DNA of 64,000 nucleotides, from positions 183,847 through 247,846 of the forward strand of contig JAPKLW010000944.1 of NCBI GenBank assembly GCA_026898455.1, written 5' to 3'. The notes beneath the pieces were generated by a model, which was given only the letters and a program-made list of their open reading frames with translations, made no database searches and was not told the origin of the DNA. This document shows, piece after piece, positions 12,479 to 23,494 of the stretch. Positions within the stretch are counted from its first letter, which is position 1. Each line of letters starts with the position of its first letter. The stretch comes from Plectranthus barbatus (Eukaryota > Streptophyta > Magnoliopsida > Lamiales > Lamiaceae). The position numbers were made by a program, and so were the translations under genes.

Positions 12479-13000
12479 TTAGGTTAATTGAAGAAATTTA
12501 TGGGTGTTCATTTGTTTGATTTCTCTATATAATATTTGAAAGTTATTTGTTAATTTGCGTTTAGTTTAATTCGAATCCGATTCGAACAGTGTGAAAAAAT
12601 CACCTTTGATGAGCATGACCTTTACATGACAATATATGGTGTCAGAAAAACTTTTTTTCTAGCATAATAATAAGTATATTTGGATATATATACACCGCAA
12701 CAAAAAGTGAGGAAAAATAGTTTTATTGACAATAATAGTTGTTATTTTAAGTATTTATCCAAATATATTAATATGTGAATTAAAAGTTATTTACCAACAA
12801 TTAAAGTGTGAGGAAAAATATTTGTACTTACAACAGTGGTTGTTAGCAAAATAGTTTTAGTGGCAAGAATGGTTGTTAATTAAATACTTTTCCTAATAGT
12901 TAAATATGTGATGTAAAAGTTACTTACTTACAGTGAAGGTTGTTTCATTAAATTCATTATCCAACATGTTATCATGACACCTTCTATTGTTATTATAAGA
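12479..13000. repeat. Left flank of the big LTR element: older repeat sequence with GACAATAATAGTTGTT-type units
   Basis: Units of the kind GTGAGGAAAAATA...ACAGTGGTTGTTAG recur imperfectly two to three times (12705-12960). The other side of the LTR element (31631-31761) continues with similar words (tatcatgacac recurs on both sides) and ends TTTTGTAGTAGTG. The LTR element therefore probably landed inside an older CACTA-like element. I could not place that element's left terminus securely. Confidence 0.4.
12996..13000. repeat. Target-site duplication TAAGA (partner 31631-31635)
   Basis: TAAGA lies immediately outside both LTRs. Its perfect match shows that the two outer LTRs belong to one insertion event. 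Confidence 0.9.
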
Positions 13001-14672
13001 TGTTGGTCCCGGTTTATCAGAGTCTAAAACGTTACGCAGCGGAAATAAAGTTAATTGTTTTCTTGCACTCTACTGACTCACAGCTGATAACTGGTCAGCT
13101 GGTGCTGGTCACTCACTGCTGACAACTGGTCAGCTGGTGAATCAAAACTTAGAATATTTTAGCCTTGTTTGCACAGTTATTTATCAGTTTCAGGATATAC
13201 ACCAGAACTTGAGTGCTGGGTTTAAAATATAAATGAGATGCAGAAAGCTGATAAATAACAAAGGATTTTATAGTGGTTCGATCAATCGATCTACATCCAC
13301 TCTCCAGTCGAAGCACTGGAAATTCCACTAAGAGTAATCAGGTACAGGTGTCCTACGATCTATCTCTAGCTGGTGAATGCCTCGTCCACCAGTTCACTAG
13401 ATCAACCGCTCCCGGTCCTGGAACCTTCTTCAACTCTTCACAGCTGATGGAGTGCGAGCACGTCACTTCAACCTCCACAGCTTGCTGGGTGTTTGAGTTC
13501 TCCCAAGAACGTGACAGTCTTTACGGCAGAATGCCCGTGATAACTCAAGTGCTGGCAAGCACAAGAGCTGCTGTGAACTCTCTCGAAGAGAAAGAACACC
13601 AAATGAGATCTTTAACTTACAAGCTAGAAGCTTGAAGTCTCGTGTTTGATAAATCAACACACGGAAAGCTTTGTGAAAAGCCTCGAAAGTACTTTATGCG
13701 ATTTGCAATAAGTTCAGTTCTTTCGGTGGTTGAGCAGATGAATGGAATCTTGAAGTAGAGCTCAAGCGGAGTGAAGAGTTCAGAGAGCTTTGAATGTTGG
13801 TGGTTGCGACGTATTTATAGCCGCAGGAACCGATTCAAACTTTCTAGCCATTTGGACGCATCCGGAAAGGTGTCAGACCTCGGATGTCCTTCTGACGGCG
13901 GCAGGTATGTTTTTCCGGAAGGAACCATACCTTTGACCGCTTTATCTGACACAGATCTCTTTGTGTCAGAATGGCTCTCTCTGTCAGTCCGAGGAATAAG
14001 ACTGGTCTCTTGTGACTGATAGACTTTAAGTTATCCTTCCTTAAAGTCATCCTTTGTCAGTCGATTCCTCAGAGTATCTTCTTTTTGTCTCTACGGCGCT
14101 GGGAGAGTGAATCTGGAATTCTGCTGGTAACATCTGACTGGTAGATCATACTGGTGATCTTGTGCTGGCAGTCTCTGCTGGTGACTTGCCCTGGCATCAT
14201 CTAAGTCTACCAAATCTCTGGATGTTAACCCTTTTCGGAATCTCCCATGACTGGTGAAATCACCGCTGGTGAATAGTGTAAGTAAGAACACGCATTCCCT
14301 TGGTAAGGTTTGCCAGCCGCCTGCTGATGAAACCCTTCCCAACTGGTGAACAGTACCAGTCATAAGCACTTCTCATGCTGGTGAACAGTGTCAGCATGAG
14401 TCTTTGTCAGGCGCCTGCTGATGAACCTTTTCCCAACTGGCGAACAGTAGCCAGTGGTAAGTGTTACTCATGCTGGTGAACAGTGTCAGCATGAGTCTTG
14501 ATCAGCTGCGACTTACAACTCAATAGACCTAAACAGGACTTTACATTTAAGATCTGGTCTAGAGCTATGTAGAGACAACTGACGCTGGTAGGAATTAGGA
14601 TTTGATCCACCAAAACTATAATCTAAACAAGTAAGCTACTGGGGGAGGAAACCTTAGACAGATTTCCCAACA
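13001..14672 (-). repeat. 3' LTR of the full-length copia element
   Basis: On the plus strand it reads TGTTGGTCCCGG ... TTTCCCAACA; the element runs in the opposite direction. It is the same length as the partner at 29959-31630. A TATA box lies at 13812-13820 (TATTTATAG on plus, CTATAAATA in element sense). A 120-codon open frame at 13273-13635 on the plus strand is antisense to the LTR and is not kept in the related solo LTR at 61079, so it is not called. Confidence 0.93.
14342..14496 (-). repeat. LTR hairpin cluster with GAACAGT-type loops
   Basis: Four inverted repeats share a GAACAGT core loop (plus-strand reading). They lie at 14342-14360 (stem ACTGGT/ACCAGT), 14372-14400 (9-bp stem CTCATGCTG/CAGCATGAG), 14436-14455 (ACTGGC/GCCAGT) and 14466-14496 (10-bp stem ACTCATGCTG/CAGCATGAGT). 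The cluster recurs at 31300-31454 in the other LTR and at 62411-62550 in the solo LTR. There the CTCATG/CATGAG stem is CCCATG/CATGGG in one hairpin, a paired change that keeps pairing. Confidence 0.6.
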
Positions 14673-14686
14673 ATTTCCCCCTTTTT
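14673..14686 (-). other. Polypurine tract
   Basis: In element sense this is AAAAAGGGGGAAAT, directly before the 3' LTR. It is the expected primer site for plus-strand DNA synthesis and its position confirms the element's orientation. Confidence 0.85.
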
Positions 14687-15108
14687 GGTGCGATCAAAGC
14701 CTAACCAGCGAGCACTCAGCTGATGAGGAAAGTTACAGATTATTTCAGGGTTTTACAAGTGAAACCTATCAGATCTAAACCCATGAAATTACTTCCTCAA
14801 CATCAGCTCTAACTAAAATAAATCTTCCCCCTCAACCAAGGAAAGATATTGCTCGTTTAAAGTATGGAAATTAAGATCAGAGCAAATAAGCATGTAAATG
14901 AATTTAACATGCAAGATGAGTGCTGGTGCTGATTACACTGGATGTGTAAATTCAGCTGGTAAGTAAAAACTTAGACAATTGTTGGACAATAAGAGATTGT
15001 CATCAACTTGTCAGTTAGCATTCCATTAGAGATTTTGCAATTACATGTACAATGAATGATAACTGACTAGTCTAACTGATTTACTTACAAAAACATAAAG
15101 AGGCTAGA
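14687..15108 (-). other. Untranslated spacer between accessory ORF and PPT
   Basis: About 420 bp without a frame. It is rich in CAGCTGGT / CTGGT words like the LTRs. No further signal recognised. Confidence 0.5.
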
Positions 15109-18100
15109 CTATGGCTTGGAAGATGATCCTGGTGACTGAGTCCGAGCACTGGTTAAGGACCTCAGGATCTCAGTAAGCGCGGCCATGTCTTCCTCTCTCT
15201 TCAGCCTCCATTCGGCAGCAATTCTTCTTTCCTCAGCTGGGAGGCGTCTCTCTTCTTCAGCAATTTTAGCTCTCTCCTCTTCAGCTCGTGCTCGCGCACT
15301 TTCCCCCTCTTGGATCCGCGCCAAAAAGGTGGTGACACCGGCGGTGACGGATTCCATTTGCTGCGCTACATCAGCTTGGAAAGTGGCGAAGCGTCGATCC
15401 ATCCTGGCATCAATGTATGCAAGAAGTTGCGCTGGAGGATGGATCTCAGAGAGTGGCTCCGCGGATACTTCCATGGATATGGAAGGCTCATCAGTTGCGG
15501 GCGTAGCCATTGCTGGTGCAGACGCAGCTGGTACCTGCACTGGGGCTGGCTCCTCCTCTGGTACCATGGCTGCTGCTGGCTCCTCCGCGAGCACGTCTGC
15601 TGGTGCTGGCGGGCCTTGTACAAAAATAGGTGGGGCTGTGAAAATCTCCAGCTGCCAGTCCTCATGATAAGGGACAAGGTCGCCCAAAACCATAGGAACA
15701 GATGGGACGGCAGTGGTCAGCCACCAACCTCTGGAGGGATCCTCCTCCACAATGTGGTCTACCAGCAGAGTGCTGGCAGCCATATCAAAAAGAATAGCAA
15801 AATAAGGAGGGATCCGGGGGAGAGCGGTGAGGACCTTCAAGCGGCGGAGCGCGTAGATCAGCTGGTATCCACGGCTGGTGGGCTGGAACTGGAGGAATGG
15901 TAGCTTAACCATTTTTGGCCTAGGGAGGCCGGAAGTCCCAGTCAGCTGTCTGAATTCTGCAATTTTCCTCAAACGGCGCTAGATTCGCCTGGTAGACAGC
16001 TGCTGGTGACTTTCAGGATCAGAATCCATGAATGCATTCGCCCACGCCTCCTCTGATCTCCAGTAACCAAGCCCTAGCCTGGCATACAGAACAGCGCGCT
16101 TCTCTACTGTCAGCTGGCGCTGGCACAGGTCGAAGATCCTCCACCTCCGGAACTCCAGAAATAGTTCCGGATTCACCCGCCACAGTCCTCGGTAGCTGGT
16201 TATCATCTCGTCATTAACGGCATTCTCCACCTCCGCCGTGATGTTTTCAGCATACTCATAGAGAGTGGAATTGAAGTACTCCATCGGCTGCAGGGGCAGA
16301 CACCAGTCATAGATCCTCGAAGCGTATACCGACTGGTGGGGGAGTCCGCTGATGGGGATGATATTGAATGCTGATGGCTCAGGCACTCGTGAATTTTGAA
16401 ACGCCATCGCCCCGCGGTGCTCCCACCGATGTACCCCTGTCGCCCTCGAGCGGAAGATGTCTTCATCGATCAGCTGATGCTCTTGGATACAGAGCAAGTA
16501 TGGCCTCCTTTCTGCGCGCACATGACGTGTTGGCACTGGCGAGGATGCTGCTGGTCGCCCAGAAGATGTTGATGCTTCTGACGATTGTGGGCGACTGGCA
16601 GGACGACGAGCCTCATCTTCAAGGTCTGGGAACAGATCCCTTGGCTCCATCCTCTGCACCCTCGAGTGTTGGACTACTGGTGGCGGCTCGTCATCAGCAA
16701 TGATGATAACCGGAGAGGTTTTGTCAACAGCCTCTCCACCAGTAATCTCCATCTCAGCGGTCTCCTCCTCAGCGGCAGCCTGCTCCGGCTCCTCCTCCGA
16801 ATCGGAGCTCATGTCCGAAAAACGCGCCAATTTTTCCGGGGTGGTCGCCCGCTCATCGACTCCTCCACGGGCACCCCCGTGCGCGGCCAGTGGGACTTCT
16901 TCTTCACCTCCACCACCCCCTTGCGCGGGTGGAGGGACTTCGGCAATCTCCTCCTCATCCTGGTACTTATCCACAAGGGATAGTACGTCTTCATCAGCAC
17001 CCATGACCATCAGGCGCGTAAATGATTCTTCTGATAAGATCTGGCCTGGAGCTGGTGCTGGTGGCCTTGCACTTGTAGTTGGGGCAACTTCCCACTTGCC
17101 TTTGGCCACCTGGCGCACCTGCTCCGCCAGTTGCGCCTGACGTCTGGCCTCATGCTCAGCCTGCACCTTTGCAAAGGCTTCATCGCGGGCCGCCAGCTCG
17201 GCCTCCCTTTTTCGCTGGTCTGCCAAGGCCTTCAGCCTTGCCTGAGCCTGCTTCTTCCTCACAAGAGAAGCATTTTGCTCCTTCTTGGCTTGCTCCACCA
17301 GCTTCTGAGCTCTCGTCTGGACCCTCTTCCTCTTGCGGGTCATCCTCTCGATGGTCTCCTCCTCAGTCAGTCCCAAGATGGACTTCTTGACTGGAATCGA
17401 GATCTTCCCTGACGCAGGGTCATAAGCAGCAGCTGGCTGGGGCTGCTGGTGCTGGTGGGTCTTGGCTTTCTTTCGTGAAGGGGGCCTGGGGGCTGGCACT
17501 TGTGCTGATGCCCGAGGATGTATACCAGTTGCCGTAGCCACGGCTTCCTCCATAGAGGCGAATAGGGATTCAACCTCTAGCTTCCTTTTCAGCTCAGCCT
17601 TGGCCTCAGCTGTCAGTGGGAGAGCCGCCGCTGGCACTTCCTCCCATGTCTGATCTGCTTCTTCTTCAGACACTGACTCGGCTGGGTCCACCGCCTTCTT
17701 CCCTTTCAATTTGCGCGGTTTCTTGTAGTCAGGGTCAGGTAATTTCACCTTTGTGGCTGGGATGAAGTCTGACCCGACCAGTCGCTCCCCCTGGTCAACT
17801 CCATCCCCCATCTCCAACTCCAGAATGTGGCTGATCCTCAGCCCGAATGACACCGCATGAAGAAATTTCCCATCAATCTTCACGGTGACATTCCTCTCAA
17901 CATTCTCCAACAGTCGGCCGAAGAAGAATTCGGCCCAATTTCCATGTACTCCATCCACGAGGGCGCACATGACCGAGAACTTCTTTAGGCTCAGTTCGGC
18001 GTAAGAGCCGACTTCGCATTGTAGCATGCGTACTACAATGTCACACACCATCTGCCAGTACTCTTGCATTTCTGACTTCTTCATCCCTGTTTTAAAAACG

Positions 18101-18651
18101 GTCATCTCCTCCCTTTTCCACTCCTCCCACCTCCGCTGGAACTCGACCGTATCATCCCTATGATACGTCGCTACTGCCTCTCCTTCATTCCTTATCCCAA
18201 ACATATTGGCGAGGTACTCGGCGTCGACAGTGATAAGGTGCCTGAACACCGATGTGGTAAATGATTTCCGGTCGTCAGCAATGACTGCTCGAGCGTAGAA
18301 CTCGGCAACCATATGTGGGTGGAACACCCTGGGAGTCGCCGTCAAATACGGGCGGAGCTGCTCGTGGTCTATCATGTCCATCAGCTCCGGGCCGTGGTGC
18401 TTCTCGGCCAACTTGTCGTTCAGAATCTTCTCTTTCTGAACTTGGGCTGTGCGAATCTGTGCGTGAGAAAGGCGATGTCGGGTGGCTCCTTTATTCAACT
18501 GGACTAACTTGTTGAAAGAATAGGTATAGTCAATATCTTCTTCCTTCACGATGCTGGTAAAGGTAGGCATGTGTGCTTCGGCTACTGGTAAGTCTATTGG
18601 ATCGGAAGATGAAGAAGATGGGTTATCAGCAGGGTTGGAAGAGGATGCCAT
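15109..18651 (-). CDS. Accessory (env-position) ORF of the copia element, copy A, one in-frame TAG
   Basis: Starting at ATG 18651 the frame runs 890 codons to a TAG at 15979-15981. It then continues in the same frame for 289 codons to 15109, so it may be one protein of about 1,180 residues with a nonsense or suppressible stop. Residues about 85-290 (EFYARAVIADD..., HLITVDAEYLANMFGI, SYAELSLKKFSVMCALVDG) resemble the 'putative plant transposon protein' domain (PF20167-type). That call rests on recognition, not a search. Next come an acidic/proline linker, a long charged coiled coil with RKRKR (about residue 438), an acidic segment (about 615-655) and a tryptophan-rich C-terminal region. After the TAG lie a compact region and a second E/R/A coiled coil. 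I see no signal peptide or clear transmembrane segment, so an envelope role is not supported. Being open over 2.6 kb while gag and pol are broken suggests recent function. Confidence 0.75.
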
Positions 18652-18741
18652 TGAATGCAGGGAATTTTAAGAGAAGTAGAACAAAATAAGTGTTCTAGGG
18701 TTTAAGGGAATGGTAAAGGTCTATCCGAGAAGAATGTCGGA

Positions 18742-18898
18742 TATAAATACTGGGGGCCATGCAGGATTAAACAACCGAGATGAATTCTCAGAAAGTGAGA
18801 ATCAACGGTCATCAGCAGGGCCCGGTTCCCTGTGACGACGTGGGCGGTCGTGCTGACGTGGGATGGAGCGGGTAACTGACATGGCACTCTCTGATTGG
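18742..18898 (-). promoter_or_regulatory. Promoter-like block upstream of accessory ORF, copy A
   Basis: Reading towards the ORF (minus strand): CCAAT at 18898-18894, an ACGT-core box (CCACGTCA) at about 18862-18854, and a TATA-like TATTTATA at 18749-18742, about 90 bp before the ATG at 18651. The same three elements, in the same order and spacing, precede copy B. Function is inferred. Confidence 0.45.
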
Positions 18899-19054
18899 TC
18901 GCAAACGTGCTTTTGACTGCGCAGTCACTGTGCGCATTAAATGTGGCATTAAATGCCGCATTAAATTCGAAGATATGCACACGCAATACCAATCTTAAAT
19001 CTTTCCCGCCATTTCTGCGACAGCTGGCACGACTCTTGGACTTCAAGAGATCGT

Positions 19055-19572
19055 CAGTTGAGAGCTGGGACTCAACTGGTCATCAGTAATATAACTGGTC
19101 ATCAGCAGGATATGCCAGTTGAACACTTCCCCCTGTCAGCATGGCCTCCTTACCAGTTGACAACTGGTACTTACGACTGGCACCCGAGTACTTGGATAAA
19201 TTGAGAGCTGGGACTCAATTCCATCAGTCGTAGGAAATTCGCCAGTTGTCTGCTGACAACTTGAAGGATTGAAAGAATTGAGAGCTTGGACTCAATTCAC
19301 TCCGCATAACCTTCTCTTCACTTCTTCATCATTGCTTGGAATTGGGAGCTGGGACCCAATCTTACTTCGATTGATGATGCATGATTGCTGGCAAATTCAA
19401 AATGAGAGCTGGGACTCATTTCCTTCGTTGTTTATGGAATAAGTTCTGCCAGTAGATACCACCTGTGGTTTTGAGCCACCACTAAAGAAAACATGAAGAC
19501 TAAGAGCTTGGACTTAGTCTTAATCAGCATCCTTCAGAAAAACAAGAACGGAATGAGAGCTGGGACTCATTC
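19055..19572 (-). repeat. Seven-hairpin array, copy A, between pol and accessory ORF
   Basis: Seven inverted repeats share the 8-nt loop AGCTGGGA or AGCTTGGA (plus strand): 19055-19078, 19199-19220, 19275-19298, 19341-19360, 19400-19421, 19496-19521 and 19551-19572. The stems differ but each pairs with itself: CAGTTGAG/CTCAACTG, AATTGAG/CTCAATT, GAATTGAG/CTCAATTC, ATTGGG/CCCAAT, AAATGAG/CTCATTT, AAGACTAAG/CTTAGTCTT, GAATGAG/CTCATTC. In element sense the loop is TCCCAGCT/TCCAAGCT. The last hairpin overlaps the pol stop codon (19567-19569). Confidence 0.8.
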
Positions 19573-20228
19573 TTCCTCAACATTAGGGCTCGCATCAATC
19601 TTCATAAGACCGAGTTTGATGCACAACTCCTTGAATCTTGCTTCTGGCAAAGGTTTGGTGAAAATATCAGCCAGTTGATCATCGGTTCTGATGTACTCTA
19701 CGCTGATATCCTTCTTCTCGACATGATCACGTATGAAGTGATGTCGGATATCTATGTGCTTGGTCCTAGAGTGATGAACCGGATTCTTCGTTATGCACAT
19801 AGCGCTGCTGTTGTCGCAATAGATGGGTACACAACCAGTGTCCACTTCATAATCTTCCAGTTGTTGCTTGATCCAGAGAATTTGAGCACAGCAACTGGCA
19901 GCGGCAACATATTCAGCCTCAGTAGTAGATGTAGCAACTGAGTGTTGCTTCTTGCTAAACCAGCTGATTAGCTTGTGTCCTAGAAACTGACACGTACCAC
20001 TGGTACTTTTTCTATCTATACGGCATCCAGCAAAATCTGAATCTGAATACCCAATGAGTGTAAGCTCATCACTCCTGGGGTACCATAAGCCAAGTGATTC
20101 AGTTCCTTTGAGGTATTTCACTATTCTCCTAGCAGCTTCCATGTGTGACTTCTTTGGATTGGCTTGATATCTGGCACACACACCGACTGAGTATGAAATG
20201 TCGGGTCTGCTGGCTGTCAGATAGAGAA
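19567..20228 (-). pseudogene. RNase H end of pol, second copy, cut by the gap
   Basis: Minus-strand reading from the gap: LYLTASRPDISYSVGVCARY, then GYSDSDFAGCRIDRKSTSG (first RNase H acid), TTEAEYVAAASCCAQ, a CDNSSAM block, RTKHIDIRHHFIRDH and ADIFTKPLPEARF, ending at 19567. It is near-identical to the end of the 24004-26931 frame (differences include RYQ/RFQ, GTCQF/GTYQF, CDNSS/CDNNS, GLMKID/GLMEID). Everything upstream of the RT/RNase H junction is missing at the 400-N gap. It is not a stand-alone gene. Confidence 0.85.
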
Positions 20229-20628
20229 NNNNNNNNNNNNNNNNNNNNNNNNNNNNNNNNNNNNNNNNNNNNNNNNNNNNNNNNNNNNNNNNNNNNNNNN
20301 NNNNNNNNNNNNNNNNNNNNNNNNNNNNNNNNNNNNNNNNNNNNNNNNNNNNNNNNNNNNNNNNNNNNNNNNNNNNNNNNNNNNNNNNNNNNNNNNNNNN
20401 NNNNNNNNNNNNNNNNNNNNNNNNNNNNNNNNNNNNNNNNNNNNNNNNNNNNNNNNNNNNNNNNNNNNNNNNNNNNNNNNNNNNNNNNNNNNNNNNNNNN
20501 NNNNNNNNNNNNNNNNNNNNNNNNNNNNNNNNNNNNNNNNNNNNNNNNNNNNNNNNNNNNNNNNNNNNNNNNNNNNNNNNNNNNNNNNNNNNNNNNNNNN
20601 NNNNNNNNNNNNNNNNNNNNNNNNNNNN
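20229..20628. other. Assembly gap of exactly 400 N
   Basis: A run of 400 N. On its right (minus-strand upstream) lies accessory ORF copy B, stopping at the point equivalent to 16180 in copy A. On its left begins the second RNase H copy, at the point equivalent to about 24660. The open frame that reads through the N is an artefact. Confidence 0.98.
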
Positions 20629-23081
20629 CCACAGTCCTCGGTAGCTGGTTATCATCTCGTCATTAACGGCATTCTCCACCTCCGCCGTGATGTTTTCAGC
20701 ATACTCATAGAGAGTGGAATTGAAGTACTCCATCGGCTGCAGGGGCAGACACCAGTCATAGATCCTCGAAGCGTATACCGACTGGTGGGGAAGTCCGCTG
20801 ATGGGGATGATATTGAATGCTGATGGCTCAGGCACTCGTGAATTTTGAAACGCCATCGCCCCGCGGTGCTCCCACCGATGTACCCCTGTCGCCCTCGAGC
20901 GGAAGATGTCTTCATCGATCAGCTGATGCTCTTGGATACAGAGCAAGTATGGCCTCCTTTCTGCGCGTACATGACGTGCTGGCGCTGGCGAGGATGCTGC
21001 TGGTCGCCCAGAAGAAGATGATGCTTCTGACGAATGTGGGCGACTGGCAGGACGACGAGCCTCATCTTCAAGGTCTGGAAACAGATCCCTTGGCTCCATC
21101 CTCTGCACCCTCGAGTGTTGGACTACTGGTGGCGGCTCGTCATCAGCAATGATGATAACCGGAGAGGTTTTGTCAACAGCCTCTCCACCAGTAACCTCCA
21201 TCTCAGCGGTCTCCTCCTCAGCGGCCGCCTGCTCCGGCTCCTCCTTCGAATCGGAGCTCATGTCCGAAAAACGCGCCAGTTTTTCCGGGGTGGTCGCCCG
21301 CTCAACAACGTCTCCACTGGCACCCCCTTGCGCGGCCAGTGGGACTTCAGATTCTCCTTCACCACCCCCTTGCGCGGGTGAAGGGACTTTAGGCACATCC
21401 TCCTAAGGCTGGTACTCATCTACTAGAGATAGTACGTCCTCTGATCCCATTTCCACCAGGCGCGTAAAGGATTCTTCTGGTAGGATCTGGCCCGGAGCTA
21501 GTGCTGGTGGCCTGGCACTTGGAGTTTGGGTAACTCCCCATTTGCCCTTTGTCACCTGGTGTACCTGCTCCGCCAGCTGCGCCTGACGCCTAGAATCTTG
21601 CTCGGCCTTTATCTTTGCAAAGGCTTCATCGCGGGCTGCCAGCTCAGCCTCCCTTTTCCGCTGGTCGGCTAAGGCCTTGAGCCTTGCCTGAGCCTGCTTC
21701 TTCCTCACAATGGAGGCTTGTTGCTCCTTCTTGGCTTGCTCCACCAGCTTCTGAGCTCTCGTCTGGACCCTCTTCCTCTTTCGGGTCATCCTCTCGATGG
21801 TCTCCTCCTCAGTCAGTCCCAAGATGGACTTCTTGACTGGAATTGAGATCTTCCCTGACTCAGGGTCATAGGCAGCAGCTGGCTGGGGCTGCTGGCGCTG
21901 GTGGGTCTTGGACTTCTTACTTGGAGGGGGCCTGGGGGCTGGCACTTGTGCTGATGCCCTAGGATGTATACCGGTTGCCTTTTCCACTGCTTCTTCCATA
22001 GAGCTGAATAAGGATTCAACCTCCAGCTTCCTTTTTAGCTCATCCTTGGCTTCAGCTGGCAGTGGGAGAGCCACCGCTGGTACTTCCTCCCATGTCTGTT
22101 CTGCATCCTCTTCAGAAACAGACTCATCGGGGTCCACAGCCGGCGTGGCTTCTTGTAGTCGGGGACAGCCAGTTTCACCCTTGTGGCTGGGATGAAATCT
22201 GATCCAACCAGTTGCTCCCCCTGGTCGACGTCGTCCCCCATCTCTACCTCCAGTATGTGGCTGATCCTCAGCCCGAATGACACCGCGTGAAGAAATTTCC
22301 CGTCAGTCTTCACGGTGACATTCCTCTCAACATTCTCCAGCAGTCGGCCGAAGAAGAATTCGGCCCAGTTGCCCAGTATGCCGTCTGCCAGGGCGCACAT
22401 GACAGAGAACTTTCTCAAGCTCAGTTCGGCGTACGAGCCGACCTCGCATTGTAGCATGCGCACTACAATGTCACACACCATCTGCCAGAAATCTTCCATT
22501 TCTGACTTCTTCATCCCCGTTTTAAAAACGGTCACCTCCTCCCTTTTCCACTCCTCCCACCTCCGCTGGAACTCGATCGTATCATCCCTATGATACGTCG
22601 CCACTTCCTCTCCTTCATTCCTCATCCCAAAGATGTTGGCGAGGTACTCGGCGTCGACAGTGATAAGGTGTCCGAACACCGATGTGGTAAATGATTTCCG
22701 GTCGTCAGCGATGACTGCTCGAGCGTAGAACTCGGCAACCAAATGTGGATGGAACGTCCTGGGAGTCGCTGTCAAATACGGGCGGAGCTGTTCATGATCT
22801 ATCATCTCCATCAGCTCCGGGCCGTGGTGCTTCTCCGCCAGCTTGTCGTTCAGAATCTTCTCCTTCTGAACTTGGGCTGTGCGAATCTGTGCGTGAGAGA
22901 GGCGATGTCGGGTGGCTGCTTTATTCAACGAAACGAGTTTGCTGAATGGATAGGTATAATCGATATCTTCTTCCTTCACGATGCCTGTAAAAGTAGGCAT
23001 GTGGGCTTCGGCTATGGGTAAGTCTAATGACTCAGTGGAAGATGAGGATCTATCAGCAGCGGGGTTGGATGAAGATGCCAT
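20629..23081 (-). pseudogene. Accessory ORF, copy B, frameshifted and truncated at the gap
   Basis: The ATG at 23081 opens the same protein as copy A (MASSSNPAADRSSSS...), with the same FYARAV...ITVDAEYLANIFGM domain, coiled coil and acidic region. Against copy A it lacks a short lysine-rich stretch after PDYKKPR, near 22140. That shifts the frame, so the text continues from 22137 in another phase. An in-frame TAG at 21403-21405 follows the SLVDEYQP segment. The C-terminus runs into the gap. Protein differences from copy A are frequent near the N-terminus (about one in five of the first 68 residues by eye), far more than the LTR divergence. Confidence 0.85.
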
Positions 23082-23183
23082 GTTTCAGGGTGTAAGTGTT
23101 TGAAATTTTGAAAGAAGATGATCGGGAAAAAGTTCAGAAAATATGAAGGGATGATAAGAGTTTTTCCGATCATAAATGAAGGC

Positions 23184-23338
23184 TATTTATACTGGTGCCA
23201 TGCTGGGATGAATGGACGAGATGAATTCGTCAAAAGTGAGGATCGACGGTCATCAGCAGGCACGGTTCCCTGTACCGACGTGCGTGTTCGTGCTGACGTG
23301 GGGTGGAGCGTATAGCTGACATGGCACACGCTGATTGG
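23184..23338 (-). promoter_or_regulatory. Promoter-like block upstream of accessory ORF, copy B
   Basis: In element sense: CCAAT at 23338-23334, CCACGTCA (ACGT core) at 23301-23294, then a canonical TATAAATA at 23191-23184, about 105 bp before the ATG at 23081. Copy A has the same arrangement. A triple GCATTAAAT-type repeat lies further upstream (23373-23406). Confidence 0.5.
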
Positions 23339-23494
23339 TCGCGGAGTTGCTTTTGACTGCGCAGTCACTGTGCGCATTAAATGTGGCATTAAATGCCGCA
23401 TTAAATTTGAAGATTTGCACACGCAAGACCAATCTTAAGCCTTTCCCGCCACTTCTGCGACAGCTGGCACGACGCTTGGACTTCAAGAGAACGT

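Noticed and set aside
13273..13635. 120-codon plus-strand frame present in both LTRs (also at 30231-30593)
   Set aside because: It is antisense to the LTR promoter, and the related solo LTR at 61079 has indels that break the frame. It is kept only because the two LTRs are near-identical.
15185..17653. Several long plus-strand frames opposite the accessory ORF, with mirror copies near 20.8-22.2 kb
   Set aside because: They are shadows of the minus-strand GC-rich coding sequence. They lack recognisable domains, and the S/R/A-rich composition comes from the opposite strand's codons.
19567..21396. A 609-codon frame that reads through the N gap
   Set aside because: It artificially joins the end of accessory ORF copy B to an RNase H fragment across 400 N.
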